Shown here: piece after piece, positions 46,777-55,758 of the stretch
How the letters are laid out: every line of letters begins with the position of its first letter
Position numbering within the stretch: position 1 is the first letter of the stretch
NCBI RefSeq assembly: GCF_025961475.1
Contig: NZ_JAOQNS010000003.1
Span: 196,501-260,500 of the forward strand
DNA length: 64,000 nt
Reading direction: 5' to 3'
Origin: Rhodobium gokarnense
Lineage (GTDB): Bacteria; Pseudomonadota; Alphaproteobacteria; Rhizobiales; Rhodobiaceae
Notes under the pieces: generated by a model
The model's input: the letters and a program-made list of their open reading frames with translations, nothing else
Databases searched by the model: none
Told to the model about the DNA's origin: nothing
Program-made: the position numbers and the translations under genes

Positions 46777-47925
46777 CTATTCCGCCGCCTGGGAGGCGGG
46801 CTTGACTGGTTCGTCGCCGGATCGCTTGCGGCGCGAGACCTTGCCCCAGCCCTGGCGCACCGCCCCGACGATGCCCTGGGGCAGGAACAGGGTGACGAAG
46901 ACGAAGAGCCCGCCCAGCGCAAACAGCCAGGCATCCGGCAGCGCGCCGGTGAAATAGGTCTTGGCGTAGTTGACGAGCACCGCGCCGATGACCGGGCCGA
47001 AGAGCGTCCCCCGGCCGCCGACGGCGACCCAGATGACGACCTCGATGGAGTTGGCCGGCGCGAATTCGCTTGGATTGATGATGCCGACCTGCGGCACGTA
47101 GAGCGCACCGGCGACCCCGGCCATAGCGGCGGACAGCGTGAAGACGAAGACCTTGTAGGCCTCGACCCGGTAGCCGAGGAAGCGGGTACGGGATTCCGCA
47201 TCGCGGATGGCGATCAGCACCTGGCCGAGCCGCGAGCGCACCAGCATCCGGCAGACGAGGAAGCCGAGGCCGAGCGCGATCGTCGAGGCGATGAACAGCC
47301 CGGCGCGGGTCGAATCGGCCTGCAGGTTGAAGCCCAGAATATCCTTGAAGTCGGTGAGGCCGTTATTGCCGCCAAAGCCCATGTCGTTGCGGAAGAAGGC
47401 GAGCATCAGCGCGAAGGTCAGCGCCTGGGTAATGATGGAGAGATAGACGCCCGTCACCCGGCTGCGGAACGCGAACCAGCCGAAGACGAAGGCGAGCAAT
47501 CCCGGCACCACGACGACCATCACCATGGCGAACCAGAACTGGTCGAAGCCGTACCAGAACCAGGGGAGTTCCTTCCAGTCGAGGAACACCATGAAGTCCG
47601 GCAGCACCGGATTGCCATAGACGCCTCGCGAGCCGATCTGGCGCATCAGATACATGCCCATGGCGTAGCCGCCGAGGGCAAAGAACGCGCCGTGGCCGAG
47701 GCTGAGGATGCCCACATAGCCCCAGATCAGGTCGACCGAGAGGGCAAGCAGCGCATAGCAGAGATATTTGCCGATGAGCGCCACCGCATAGGTCGAGACA
47801 TGCAGCGGATGGCCGGCGGGCAGCGTCAGATTGGCGAGCGGGACCAGCACGGCGACGGCCGCCAGCAGGACGAAGAACGCCACCGCATAGCGGTCGAGCG
47901 ATTTGAGGAGGAGCCCGGACATCAT
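46777..47925 (-). CDS. urtC: UrtC, urea ABC transporter permease
   Basis: 382 residues, about ten hydrophobic segments, with the LivM/UrtC stretch L-I-W-G-Y-V-G-I-L-S-L-G-H-G-A-F-F-A-L-G-G-Y and V-G-G-R-G-T-L-F-G-P. Inner-membrane subunit paired with UrtB; its start overlaps urtB by 4 bp. Confidence 0.95.
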   Translation of the reverse strand: MMSGLLLKSLDRYAVAFFVLLAAVAVLVPLANLTLPAGHPLHVSTYAVALIGKYLCYALLALSVDLIWGYVGILSLGHGAFFALGGYAMGMYLMRQIGSRGVYGNPVLPDFMVFLDWKELPWFWYGFDQFWFAMVMVVVVPGLLAFVFGWFAFRSRVTGVYLSIITQALTFALMLAFFRNDMGFGGNNGLTDFKDILGFNLQADSTRAGLFIASTIALGLGFLVCRMLVRSRLGQVLIAIRDAESRTRFLGYRVEAYKVFVFTLSAAMAGVAGALYVPQVGIINPSEFAPANSIEVVIWVAVGGRGTLFGPVIGAVLVNYAKTYFTGALPDAWLFALGGLFVFVTLFLPQGIVGAVRQGWGKVSRRKRSGDEPVKPASQAAE

Positions 47926-49535
47926 TGCTCCACCGCCCGGCCCTTGAGGGCAAAGAGACCGCGCGGGCGCTTCTGGATGAAGAGGATGATGAAGACCAGC
48001 ACGAAGATTTTGGCCAGCACCGCGCCGGCATAGGGTTCGAGGAACTTGTTGGCGACGCCGAGCGTCATGGCGCCGACGAGGGTGCCCCAGAGATTGCCGA
48101 CGCCGCCGAAGACGACGACCATGAATGAGTCGATGATGTAGGACTGGCCGAGATTGGGGCTGACATTGTCGATCTGGCTGAGCGCAACGCCGGCGATCCC
48201 GGCAATGCCGGAGCCGAGCCCGAAGGTCAGTTTGTCGACCCAGCCGGTGCGGATGCCCATGGAGCCGGCCATCGGCCGGTTCTGGGTGACGGCGCGCATT
48301 TGCAGGCCGAAGGCCGTGTAGCGCATCACCAGCATCAGGAGCGCGAGAACGGCGAAGGAAAAGAGGAGTATGTAGACGCGGTTATAGGTCAGCGTCAGCT
48401 CGCCGAGCTTGAAGAAGCTGCTCATCCAGTCGGGCGTGCCGACCTCCCGGTTGGTCGGCCCGAAGATCGAACGCACCGCCTGCTGGAGGATGAGGCTGAT
48501 GCCCCAGGTGGCGAGCAGGGTCTCCAGCGGCCGCCCGTAGAGGAAGCGGATGACGCCGTGCTCGATCGCCATGCCGACGAGGCCGGCGATCAGGAAGGCG
48601 AGCGGCAGGGCGATGAAGAGGGAATAGTCGAACAGCCAGGGCGCGGAGGTGCGGATCAGCTCCTGGACCATGAAGGTCACATAGGCGCCGATCATGATCA
48701 TCTCGCCATGGGCCATGTTGATGACGCCCATGACGCCGAAGGTGATGGCAAGGCCGATGGCGGCGAGCAACAGGACGGAGCCGAGGCTGAGGCCGTAAAA
48801 GACGTTCTGGGCGGCGCCCCAGAGTTCCAGCCGGTTCTCGATGCCGGTGACCGCCGTCTTCGCGGCCTCGGCGACCGGGCCGTCGCCGCTGGCGATGCCG
48901 GTCAGTACGGACAGCGCGTCGCGGTCGCCGCGGCTCTTGACCACGTCGATGGCCGCGATCAGCTCCTCGTCCGAGCCGCCGTTCTCAAGCACGATGGCCG
49001 CCCGCGCCTGCTCCATCGCCCGCTTGACGTCGGGGTCGGTCTCCTTGGCAAGGGCGGCATCGAGCGTTTCCAGGTCGTCGTCGTCGCGGCTCTGGAAGAT
49101 GGATTCGGCGGCATCCGCGCGGATCGCCGCGTCGGGGCTCATCAAGGTAAGCGTGCCGATGGCGGCCGAAATGTTGCGGCGCATGCGGTTGTTGAGCCGG
49201 ACCTTTCTGAGCGCCCGTTCGGACAGGACGCCGAGATCCTCGCCGGTGACGGGATCGCTGATCGCCATCCCCTCGGCGGTTTCCTTGCCGAGGACGACCC
49301 GGTCGTCGGACTTTCGATAGTAGAGATTGCGGTCGCCGAGCGCCTTCAGGATGGCGACGGCCCGCATGTCGCCGGAGGCGCCGAGCTTTTCGATCGCCTC
49401 GACCTTGGGATCGTATTTCCGGTCGGAAAATGCCTGCACCAGCGGCGCCAGATCGGCCTCCGCCGCCGCGACGGGAACGGCACTGGCGAGCGCCAGAAAG
49501 ACGAGGGCGAGAATGGCCGGGAAAAGGCGGGACAT
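47922..49535 (-). CDS. urtB: UrtB, urea ABC transporter permease with long periplasmic N-domain
   Basis: 537 residues. Signal-like N-terminus, then a region of about 220 residues of helical repeats outside the membrane that is peculiar to UrtB, then the LivH-like permease part from about 245 with I-G-L-A-I-T-F-G-V-M-G-V-I-N-M-A-H-G-E. Inner membrane. Part of the urtABCDE operon, 119 bp downstream of urtA. Confidence 0.95.
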   Translation of the reverse strand: MSRLFPAILALVFLALASAVPVAAAEADLAPLVQAFSDRKYDPKVEAIEKLGASGDMRAVAILKALGDRNLYYRKSDDRVVLGKETAEGMAISDPVTGEDLGVLSERALRKVRLNNRMRRNISAAIGTLTLMSPDAAIRADAAESIFQSRDDDDLETLDAALAKETDPDVKRAMEQARAAIVLENGGSDEELIAAIDVVKSRGDRDALSVLTGIASGDGPVAEAAKTAVTGIENRLELWGAAQNVFYGLSLGSVLLLAAIGLAITFGVMGVINMAHGEMIMIGAYVTFMVQELIRTSAPWLFDYSLFIALPLAFLIAGLVGMAIEHGVIRFLYGRPLETLLATWGISLILQQAVRSIFGPTNREVGTPDWMSSFFKLGELTLTYNRVYILLFSFAVLALLMLVMRYTAFGLQMRAVTQNRPMAGSMGIRTGWVDKLTFGLGSGIAGIAGVALSQIDNVSPNLGQSYIIDSFMVVVFGGVGNLWGTLVGAMTLGVANKFLEPYAGAVLAKIFVLVFIILFIQKRPRGLFALKGRAVEQ

Positions 49536-49654
49536 GCCGTGGGACGTCCTCTATGCAGAGCCCTTTGGCGGAAAGGCGGGCAAGGGACGACTGGAGCCCC
49601 TGCCCGGATGTTTCGAAGCGGCGGGAGAAAACCCCCGCCGCAGGGGAGAAAAGA

Positions 49655-50953
49655 TTATTCGCCCTGGCCGCCGCACTTGCCGGTGGCGACGTTGAAGTTG
49701 CCGCAGGACATGGGCTTGCGCCAATCGGAGATCAGGTCCTTGGAGCCCGGCAGGTAGTCCGACCAGGCATCGCCGACGACGGTGCCCGGGGTCTCCCAGA
49801 CGATCTCGAACTGGCCGTCATCCTGCACCTCGCCGATCAGCACGGGCTTGGTCAGGTGATGGTTCGGCATCATGGTGGCGGTGCCGCCGGAAAGGTTCGG
49901 CACGGAGATGCCGATCATGGCGTCGGCGACCGCGTCGGTGTCGGTGGTGCCGGCCTTCTCGACCGCCTCGACCCACATCTTGAAGCCGATCACATGGGCT
50001 TCCATCGGGTCGTTGGAAACGCGGTCCGGGTTCCCGGTGTAGGCCTTCCAGGCTTCCACGAAGGCGTCGTTCTCGTCGCTTTCAACGCTCTGGAAGTAGT
50101 TCCAGGCGGCCAGGTGTCCGACCAGCGGCGCGGTATCGAGGCCGGCGAGTTCCTCCTCACCGACGGAGAAGGCGACGACCGGGATGTCCTCGGCCTTGAT
50201 GCCCTGGTTGGCGAGTTCCTTGTAGAACGGCACGTTGGCGTCGCCGTTGATGGTCGAGACGACGGCGGTCTTCTTGCCGGCGGAGGCGAACTCCTTGATT
50301 GAGGCGACGATCGTCTGCCAGTCCGAATGGCCGAACGGCGTGTAGTTGATCATGATGTCTTCCTCGGCGACGCCCTTTGCCTTCAGGTACGCCTCGAGGA
50401 TCTTGTTGGTGGTGCGCGGATAGACGTAGTCGGTGCCGGCGAGCACCCAGCGCTCCACTTCCGCTTCCTTCATCAGGTAGTCGACGGCCGGAACCGCCTG
50501 CTGGTTCGGCGCGGCGCCGGTGTAGAAGACGTTCTTGGAGCTTTCCTCGCCCTCGTACTGGACGGGATAGAAGAGGAGGCTGTTGAGCTCCTCGAACACC
50601 GGCAGCACGGACTTGCGCGACACCGAGGTCCAGCAGCCGAAGACCACCGCGACCTGTTCGTTGGAGATCAGTTCACGCGCCTTTTCCGCAAACAGCGGCC
50701 AGTCGGACGCCGGATCGACGACCACCGCCTCGAGCTGCTTGCCGAGCACTCCGCCCGCCTCGTTCTGCTGTTCGATAAGCATCAGCATGACGTCCTTGAG
50801 CGTGGTCTCGGAGATCGCCATGGTGCCGGAAAGCGAATGAAGAATGCCGACCTTGATGGTGTCGGCGGCATGGGCCGCCGTGCCAAAGGCAAGGCCCGCA
50901 CCGACCGCGAGCGCCGCCGCGGTCCGGGTAAGGGCGGATGAAAAGTGCGACAT
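49655..50953 (-). CDS. urtA: UrtA, urea-binding periplasmic protein
   Basis: 432 residues from the ATG at 50953; longer readings have no signal peptide. Signal peptide ends at A-A-H-A-A-D (about residue 30). Mature start T-I-K-V-G-I-L-H-S-L-S-G-T-M-A-I-S-E is the UrtA/AmiC type, and Y-P-V-Q-Y-E-G-E-E-S-S and G-C-W-T-S-V-S-R-K-S are UrtA-specific. Captures urea or short amides. The sigma-54-type promoter 45 bp upstream implies nitrogen control. Confidence 0.96.
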   Translation of the reverse strand: MSHFSSALTRTAAALAVGAGLAFGTAAHAADTIKVGILHSLSGTMAISETTLKDVMLMLIEQQNEAGGVLGKQLEAVVVDPASDWPLFAEKARELISNEQVAVVFGCWTSVSRKSVLPVFEELNSLLFYPVQYEGEESSKNVFYTGAAPNQQAVPAVDYLMKEAEVERWVLAGTDYVYPRTTNKILEAYLKAKGVAEEDIMINYTPFGHSDWQTIVASIKEFASAGKKTAVVSTINGDANVPFYKELANQGIKAEDIPVVAFSVGEEELAGLDTAPLVGHLAAWNYFQSVESDENDAFVEAWKAYTGNPDRVSNDPMEAHVIGFKMWVEAVEKAGTTDTDAVADAMIGISVPNLSGGTATMMPNHHLTKPVLIGEVQDDGQFEIVWETPGTVVGDAWSDYLPGSKDLISDWRKPMSCGNFNVATGKCGGQGE

Positions 50954-51324
50954 GTATCCCTCCAGAAAGAATTGGCTGTTACCAAGACCCGGAGATAGCA
51001 ACCGCCATGCCATCCGCGGGGGCGGGCCGGCGGTAACTCTTAACCGTTTATTAAATATATCTTTCTTGCCGCTTTTTGCGCTTTTACCGCGCGCGTCTCC
51101 GCAAGATTGCCCCTCGGTGGTGCCGGTAAAGCTTGTGCAAAAACCCGTAGAGCCGCCTAACGAATGTGCATGTAAGGAAATGCGCATAAATTAGACATGC
51201 TCGTATGCCGGGCCATCGGTCTCAAAAACAACGGATTCTGTCGAGTGCGGGCGGAAGGGCCGGGCCGGCGTTCGCCTTTTCGAGCACTCCGCGCCATCCG
51301 TGCCGCAAAGAAAGGCAGATCGCG
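50954..51324. other. Upstream region of the urt operon, no gene
   Basis: 371 bp between urtA and the unknown gene at 51325. Apart from the promoter at 50998-51012 I see only a weak dyad GTGCAT-N8-ATGCGC (51166-51185). Both neighbours are transcribed leftwards, so this holds the urtA leader and the end of the upstream gene. Confidence 0.5.
50998..51012 (-). promoter_or_regulatory. Sigma-54-type promoter of urtABCDE
   Basis: On the minus strand TGGCATGGCGGTTGC followed by TAT: one mismatch to TGGCACG-N4-TTGC and correct 10-nt GG-GC spacing, 45 bp before the urtA ATG. An NtrC-controlled urea transporter would fit; no clear NtrC palindrome was found upstream. Confidence 0.75.
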
Positions 51325-51945
51325 TTACGGCGCCGCGGCGCGGGACCCGTTCGGCAGGGGGGAGCGCACGGCCGCCTCGATCAGCCGCTCGGCGAACGCG
51401 GCCTCGGCCTGCGTGCCCGCACCGGGCGCGGCGAGATAGACCTCGATGCCGAGATAGGCGAAGCGCTCCTGGCGCCAGATCGCCTGCGGGATTTCCGCCA
51501 GCGCCACCGGGAAGGCCTGTGCATCGCCCGCATCCGCCGCGGTGTCGGCCACGAGCTGGATGCAGCGCACAGGCGCCGCCAGCCCCGCCGCCGCACCGCC
51601 TATCCGCATGAGCGTTGCCGGATCGCCGGAAAAGACATCGGCATGGAGGCCCTGCGGATCGATGCCGCTGTGCAGGTCGATGAGACACCGGTGGTACGGC
51701 TCGAGATGATCGAGGATCTGGCCGTAGAGCGCGCCGTGTCGCAACAGGAACGCCTCGCGCTCCTCCGGCTGCGGCCGCATGCCGGAAATGCCTTCGGCGA
51801 TCCTGAGGACCCCGAAGCGGGCTGGATCGAGGCGCTTTGCCACCGCCTCGCCGAAGGCACGCTCGTCGCGGTGGACGCCGATGACGAGGAGCGTTTCGGG
51901 CGGCGTTGCCTTTCGAAAGAATCGCGCCGCCATCTCCGGCCTCAT
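51325..51945 (-). CDS. Unknown cytoplasmic protein at the end of the feo operon
   Basis: 206 residues from an ATG that overlaps the stop of the preceding microprotein gene (ATGA). No domain recognised with confidence. E-T-L-L-V-I-G-V-H-R-D-E-R-A-F-G and later C-L-I-D-L-H-S-G-I-D-P-Q-G hint at a metal-dependent hydrolase-like fold (His-Asp-Glu / Asp-Leu-His), but this is weak. No signal peptide. Operon position suggests an iron-related role. Confidence 0.6.
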   Translation of the reverse strand: MRPEMAARFFRKATPPETLLVIGVHRDERAFGEAVAKRLDPARFGVLRIAEGISGMRPQPEEREAFLLRHGALYGQILDHLEPYHRCLIDLHSGIDPQGLHADVFSGDPATLMRIGGAAAGLAAPVRCIQLVADTAADAGDAQAFPVALAEIPQAIWRQERFAYLGIEVYLAAPGAGTQAEAAFAERLIEAAVRSPLPNGSRAAAP

Positions 51946-52055
51946 CCGTCTCGGCGCTCGTAGCCCGGCGGCGACAACAGCACGGCCATCGGTCCGCAAA
52001 GACCGCCGAGCGCGAGGAGGACGGGATGCCCTGCCGTGGGTGTGCCGGTCGTCAT
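51942..52055 (-). CDS. 37-residue membrane microprotein of the feo operon
   Basis: Starts within the stop of the FeoB-associated gene (GGATGAC: TGA and ATG overlap) and ends overlapping the start of the next gene in an ATGA, so it is held in place by coupling at both ends. The residues V-L-L-A-L-G-G-L-C-G-P-M-A-V-L-L form one hydrophobic segment, followed by P-P-G-Y-E-R-R-D. One Cys. It could be a small FeoC-like or Feo-stabilising peptide; unproven. Confidence 0.55.
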   Translation of the reverse strand: MTTGTPTAGHPVLLALGGLCGPMAVLLSPPGYERRDG

Positions 52056-52315
52056 CCCTTCGTCCTGTAGCCGTCGTCTTCCAGGACCCGCGACATGGCG
52101 GCCCGGTCGGCGACCGGCTTCATCTGGCAGCCCTTGGTGCCGCAGCCGCCGCAGTCGCCGCGCCGGCGCCAGAGCCGGCGATAGAGATAGAAGAGCGCGG
52201 CACCGACGATGAGGCCGAGAACGGCATAGTCGAGGAGCCCCTGCGCCTCGTGGCGCTCCCGGATGATGCCGCCGGTGGCGGGCATCCCGGTGCTGGCAGT
52301 CGTTTCGCCGGCCAT
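52052..52315 (-). CDS. FeoB-associated Cys-rich membrane protein
   Basis: 87 residues. One transmembrane helix (L-D-Y-A-V-L-G-L-I-V-G-A-A-L-F-Y-L), then R-R-R-G-D-C-G-G-C-G-T-K-G-C-Q, the C-G-G-C-G-x3-C pattern of small proteins encoded after feoB. Function proposed, not shown: metal or redox partner of FeoB. Follows feoB by 3 bp. Confidence 0.85.
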   Translation of the reverse strand: MAGETTASTGMPATGGIIRERHEAQGLLDYAVLGLIVGAALFYLYRRLWRRRGDCGGCGTKGCQMKPVADRAAMSRVLEDDGYRTKG

Positions 52316-52318
52316 GGG

Positions 52319-54841
52319 TCAGGTCCTCAGCGAGGGCCGGTGCGCGATCGTCGGCAGGAACGCGCTGCGCCGGCGCCGGCCGAACAGCCCGACGACGATC
52401 AGCAGCGCCAGCGAGCCGAAATAGACCGCCGTCATCGCCTCTATGCCGCTCGCCCCGGTCGCCATGCCGATCGAATAGACGGCGCTGGAAACGGTCAGCC
52501 CAAGCACGGTCGGGAACAGGATCGAGAACATCATCCACTTGTAGGAGCCGGTCTGGATCTTGACCATGACGGTTGTCGCCAGGCACGGCGGATAGAGCGC
52601 AAAGAAGAGGATCATGGAAACGGCAAGGAGCGCGGTGGCGCCGGCCGCCGTGGTCTCGGCCCCCATCCGGGTCTCCAGCGTGGCATTCTGGTCCTCGTCC
52701 TGCTGGAACAAGACGCCGAGGGTGGCAACGCTCGATTCCCGGGCCGCAAAGGACGACAGGAGGGCCACGTTGATCTTCCAGTCGAAGCCGGCGAATTGGG
52801 TCACCGGTTCCATGCCGCGGCCGATCGAGCCGAGCAGCGAGGAGCGGATGCGCTCCTCCTTCATTTCCCGGCGCAGGGTCTTGCGGGTCGAGACGAGGCT
52901 GCGCAGCGCCCGGCTCGCCGCCTTGGCGTCGGCGTCGCCGCGCGGCGGGCGGACCAGCGCGTAAAAGGCCGGGTTGGCCGCCTCGAAGCTGTCGTTGACG
53001 GCACTGGAAGCGGAGGCGCCGCTGGCGTTGAGCTTTGCCCGTTTGTAGTCGTTGGAAAAGTTGATCAGGGCGACGACGTTGCCGCCGGTCGCCACATCGG
53101 CATAGGCGTTGCCCTCCATCGCGTCCTGGAACGTGGCGATCGCCTCGTTGCCGGCCGCCTCGAAATGCGCCCAGCGCTCGTCGGAAAGGCCTGGGAACTG
53201 CAGCAGCGTGAAGACGACGACGGCGACCGCAATGACGATGGTGCCGACCTTCTTGACGTAGAGCCACGTGCGGTCGACGGCGCGGCGCACCACCCCCTTC
53301 ACGGTCGGCAGGTGATAGGTCGGCAGTTCCATGACGAAGGGCGAGGTCTCCTGGCCGGAGAGCACGGTCTTGGTCAGGAGCTTGGAGACGAGGAGCGCGA
53401 AAATCACCGTGATCGTCGAGATGTAGAACATCATCAGCGACTTGTTCTCGACGAAGAAGATGCCGAGCAGCAGCGTATAGAGCGGCACCTTGGCGAGGCA
53501 GTTCATGAACGGCACGGCAAAGATCGTCGCCATACGCGCCCGGTTGTCGGGAATGCCCTTGGTCGCCATGACGCCTGGGACGGCGCAGCCGCCGGCAAAG
53601 ACGCCGCCGAGGATCAGCGGCAGGGTGCTCTGGCCGTGCAGCCCGAAGCGGTGCAGCACCTTGTCGAGGATGAAGGCGATCCGCGCCATATAGCCGGAAT
53701 CCTCCAGCATCGCGATCAGCGCGAACAGGATCAGGAAGATCGGCACGTAGTTGAGGAGCGTGTTCGCCGAATCGACCAGCCACAGCCCCATGGAGCGGGT
53801 GTAGGGATCGGTGAGGAAGCCGGCGTCGGGCAGCAGGCCGGCGATGAACTCGCGGGTATGGGCAAGCAGCGGCCAGGTGTAGTTGGTGAGCTCATAGCCC
53901 CAGACGATCGCCACCTGGTAGATCATGAAGACGGTGAAGACGAGGAACAGGGGCGCGGCGAAGCGATTGAGCACGAAGCGGTCGATATGTTCGGTGACGG
54001 TGCTGCCGGTTTCCCTGGTGCCCGCCGCAAAGACCCCGTCGAGAAGCGCCCGCACCGCCCGGTCGCGGCAGGCAACGACGTGGTCAGGAACGTCGATGCC
54101 CCTGGCCGTCACGAAGGCGGAGGCGCGAAGGGCGGCATCGGCGATCAGTGCGTCGGCGGCGTTCCCCGCGAGGCGCTCGCGGACGATTTCCAGGGCGCGC
54201 CTGTCGTCTTCAAGCAGCTTCAGTGCCAGCCAGCGCCGCGGCAGGTCGGCGAGCGCCTCGTGGCGCGCCAGCGCGGCTTCAAGCGCGGAAATGTCGGTTT
54301 CCAGGTCGCCGTAGTCGACCGCACAACGGGTCGTCGCCTCCGTCCCCGAAGCGGTGCGGATCGCGGAGCGCAGGGCCTCGCGGCCCTCGCCCTTGCGGCC
54401 GACCGTGGCGACGACCGGGACGCCGAGGCGCTCGGCAAGGAGGTCGCGATCGATCTTGGTGCCGCGCCGCTCCACCACGTCCATCATGTTGAGCGCCAGC
54501 ACCGTCGGCAGCCCCATTTCGGTGAGCTGAAGGGTCAGGTGCAGCGAGCGCGTCAGGTTCGAGGCATCGACCACATTGACGGTGACGTCGGGCTTTTCGG
54601 TCAGAAGGAAGTCGCGGGCGACGCGCTCTTCCAGCGAGAACGAGGTCAGGCTGTAGGTGCCGGGAAGGTCGACCGCGGTGACCTTGCCGGACGCATCGCG
54701 ATAGACGCCGTACTTCTTGTCGACGGTGACGCCGGGATAGTTGGCAACGTGCTGCCGGGCCCCGGTGAGCACGTTGAAGAGGGTGGATTTGCCCGCATTC
54801 TGCTGGCCTGCGAGCGCAACCAGCAAGTCACTCTTCGTCAT
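52319..54841 (-). CDS. feoB: FeoB, ferrous iron transporter
   Basis: 840 residues. N-terminal GTPase: G1 A-G-Q-Q-N-A-G-K-S-T (usual form G-N-P-N-A-G-K), G2 T-V-D-K-K, G3 D-L-P-G-T-Y-S-L, G4 N-M-M-D. Then about ten transmembrane helices with the two Gate regions, including G-C-A-V-P-G-V and F-V-M-E-L-P-T-Y. Imports Fe(II) across the inner membrane. A large loop (about 600-740) between late helices is longer than in E. coli FeoB. Overlaps feoA by 14 bp. Confidence 0.96.
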   Translation of the reverse strand: MTKSDLLVALAGQQNAGKSTLFNVLTGARQHVANYPGVTVDKKYGVYRDASGKVTAVDLPGTYSLTSFSLEERVARDFLLTEKPDVTVNVVDASNLTRSLHLTLQLTEMGLPTVLALNMMDVVERRGTKIDRDLLAERLGVPVVATVGRKGEGREALRSAIRTASGTEATTRCAVDYGDLETDISALEAALARHEALADLPRRWLALKLLEDDRRALEIVRERLAGNAADALIADAALRASAFVTARGIDVPDHVVACRDRAVRALLDGVFAAGTRETGSTVTEHIDRFVLNRFAAPLFLVFTVFMIYQVAIVWGYELTNYTWPLLAHTREFIAGLLPDAGFLTDPYTRSMGLWLVDSANTLLNYVPIFLILFALIAMLEDSGYMARIAFILDKVLHRFGLHGQSTLPLILGGVFAGGCAVPGVMATKGIPDNRARMATIFAVPFMNCLAKVPLYTLLLGIFFVENKSLMMFYISTITVIFALLVSKLLTKTVLSGQETSPFVMELPTYHLPTVKGVVRRAVDRTWLYVKKVGTIVIAVAVVVFTLLQFPGLSDERWAHFEAAGNEAIATFQDAMEGNAYADVATGGNVVALINFSNDYKRAKLNASGASASSAVNDSFEAANPAFYALVRPPRGDADAKAASRALRSLVSTRKTLRREMKEERIRSSLLGSIGRGMEPVTQFAGFDWKINVALLSSFAARESSVATLGVLFQQDEDQNATLETRMGAETTAAGATALLAVSMILFFALYPPCLATTVMVKIQTGSYKWMMFSILFPTVLGLTVSSAVYSIGMATGASGIEAMTAVYFGSLALLIVVGLFGRRRRSAFLPTIAHRPSLRT

Positions 54842-55091
54842 TGTCGAAAACCTCGATCGTGGCCGCTTCCTGGCGCCGCAACGAGACGTTTGCCGCCTCG
54901 AGTTTGAGCTCGATCGGATCGTTGAGCGGCGCGCTGCGCACCACGACGACGTCCACATTCGGCATCAGGCCGAGATCCATCAGCCGCTGCCGCACGGCCC
55001 CGCCCGAATGGTGGCGCCGGATGCGCACGCGGCATCCGGGCTTGATGTCGTTGAGGGACAGAAAGGAAACGGCAGGCGTATGGAGCATCAA
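54828..55091 (-). CDS. feoA: FeoA, SH3-like partner of FeoB
   Basis: 87 residues, FeoA fold: L-S-L-N-D-I-K-P-G, R-Q-R-L-M-D-L-G-L-M-P-N and a final beta strand A-A-T-I-E-V-F. Small cytoplasmic protein that assists FeoB. First gene of the minus-strand feo operon; an ATG one codon in is equally possible. Confidence 0.95.
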   Translation of the reverse strand: MMLHTPAVSFLSLNDIKPGCRVRIRRHHSGGAVRQRLMDLGLMPNVDVVVVRSAPLNDPIELKLEAANVSLRRQEAATIEVFDNDEE

Positions 55092-55217
55092 AACATCCGA
55101 TCGACGGCGGCCGCGGCCGCACCGGAAAAAAAGCAGCCGGTGTTCCGATTAAAGTCAGACCATTAGCATATCGTCAAATGACATTCGGTCGCATTTGCAG
55201 GCTCCGACGGCCCGTCT

Positions 55218-55234
55218 AGGATACACCATATCCT
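55218..55234. promoter_or_regulatory. Inverted repeat in the feoA / NikL-like divergent region
   Basis: AGGATA-CACCA-TATCCT, a perfect 6-5-6 dyad 39 bp upstream of the gene at 55273 and 127 bp from feoA. It does not match Fur, Irr or RirA consensus sequences I know. Candidate operator for one or both directions. Confidence 0.45.
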
Positions 55235-55272
55235 GGTATTGCGTCTTATTTGCAGAAAGAAGGAAGCCTGAT

Positions 55273-55587
55273 ATGCGCGCATTCGTCCCCCTCCTTGTCG
55301 CGGCTGCAACCCTTGCCGCGAGCAGCGCCGCCGCGCACACGCCGCTGTGCTCCTGCTACGACAATGGCGACGGCACGGTCCTGTGCGAAGGCGGCTTCTC
55401 CGACGGCTCCTCCGCGTCCGGCGTCCCGGTCAAGGTCTTCGATGCTTCCGGCAAGGTCGTGCTGGACGGCAAGATGAGCGAGAACTCCGAGTTCGAGTTC
55501 AAGAAGCCGGACGGCGACTACAAGGTCCTGTTCGACGCCGGCCCCGGCCACGAGATCGAGATCGACGGCAGCGACATCGTCGAATAA
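55273..55587 (+). CDS. Small periplasmic protein resembling NikL
   Basis: 104 residues. Signal peptide to about A-S-S-A-A-A (residues 1-21), leaving His as the first or second mature residue (A-A-H-T-P). Beta-rich body with V-L-C-E-G-G-F-S-D-G, P-V-K-V-F-D-A-S-G-K-V and F-D-A-G-P-G-H-E-I, the order seen in NikL subunits of nickel ECF transporters. No NikMQO here; set beside feoAB and a DUF4198 gene, it may handle Fe(II) or another divalent metal in the periplasm. Confidence 0.6.
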   Translation: MRAFVPLLVAAATLAASSAAAHTPLCSCYDNGDGTVLCEGGFSDGSSASGVPVKVFDASGKVVLDGKMSENSEFEFKKPDGDYKVLFDAGPGHEIEIDGSDIVE

Positions 55588-55758
55588 CGCCATCCGTCCC
55601 ATAACGCCGCCTCGTCACCGAGGCGACGCCCCCTCCAACCAGATCGGCTGACTGCACCGGCGTCACCGCCGCCGGAGCCGTTCGCGCGCGCGAAAAGCGC
55701 ACCGGAAATGACGTACACCCACGACCAACCACCGAGAAAAGAACCGGAGTCTGACCCA

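Noticed and set aside
51779-54907. 1042-codon plus-strand open frame opposite feoB
   Set aside because: Shadow of feoB; the translation is Arg/Asp/Gly-rich without domain features, while the minus strand encodes a full FeoB.
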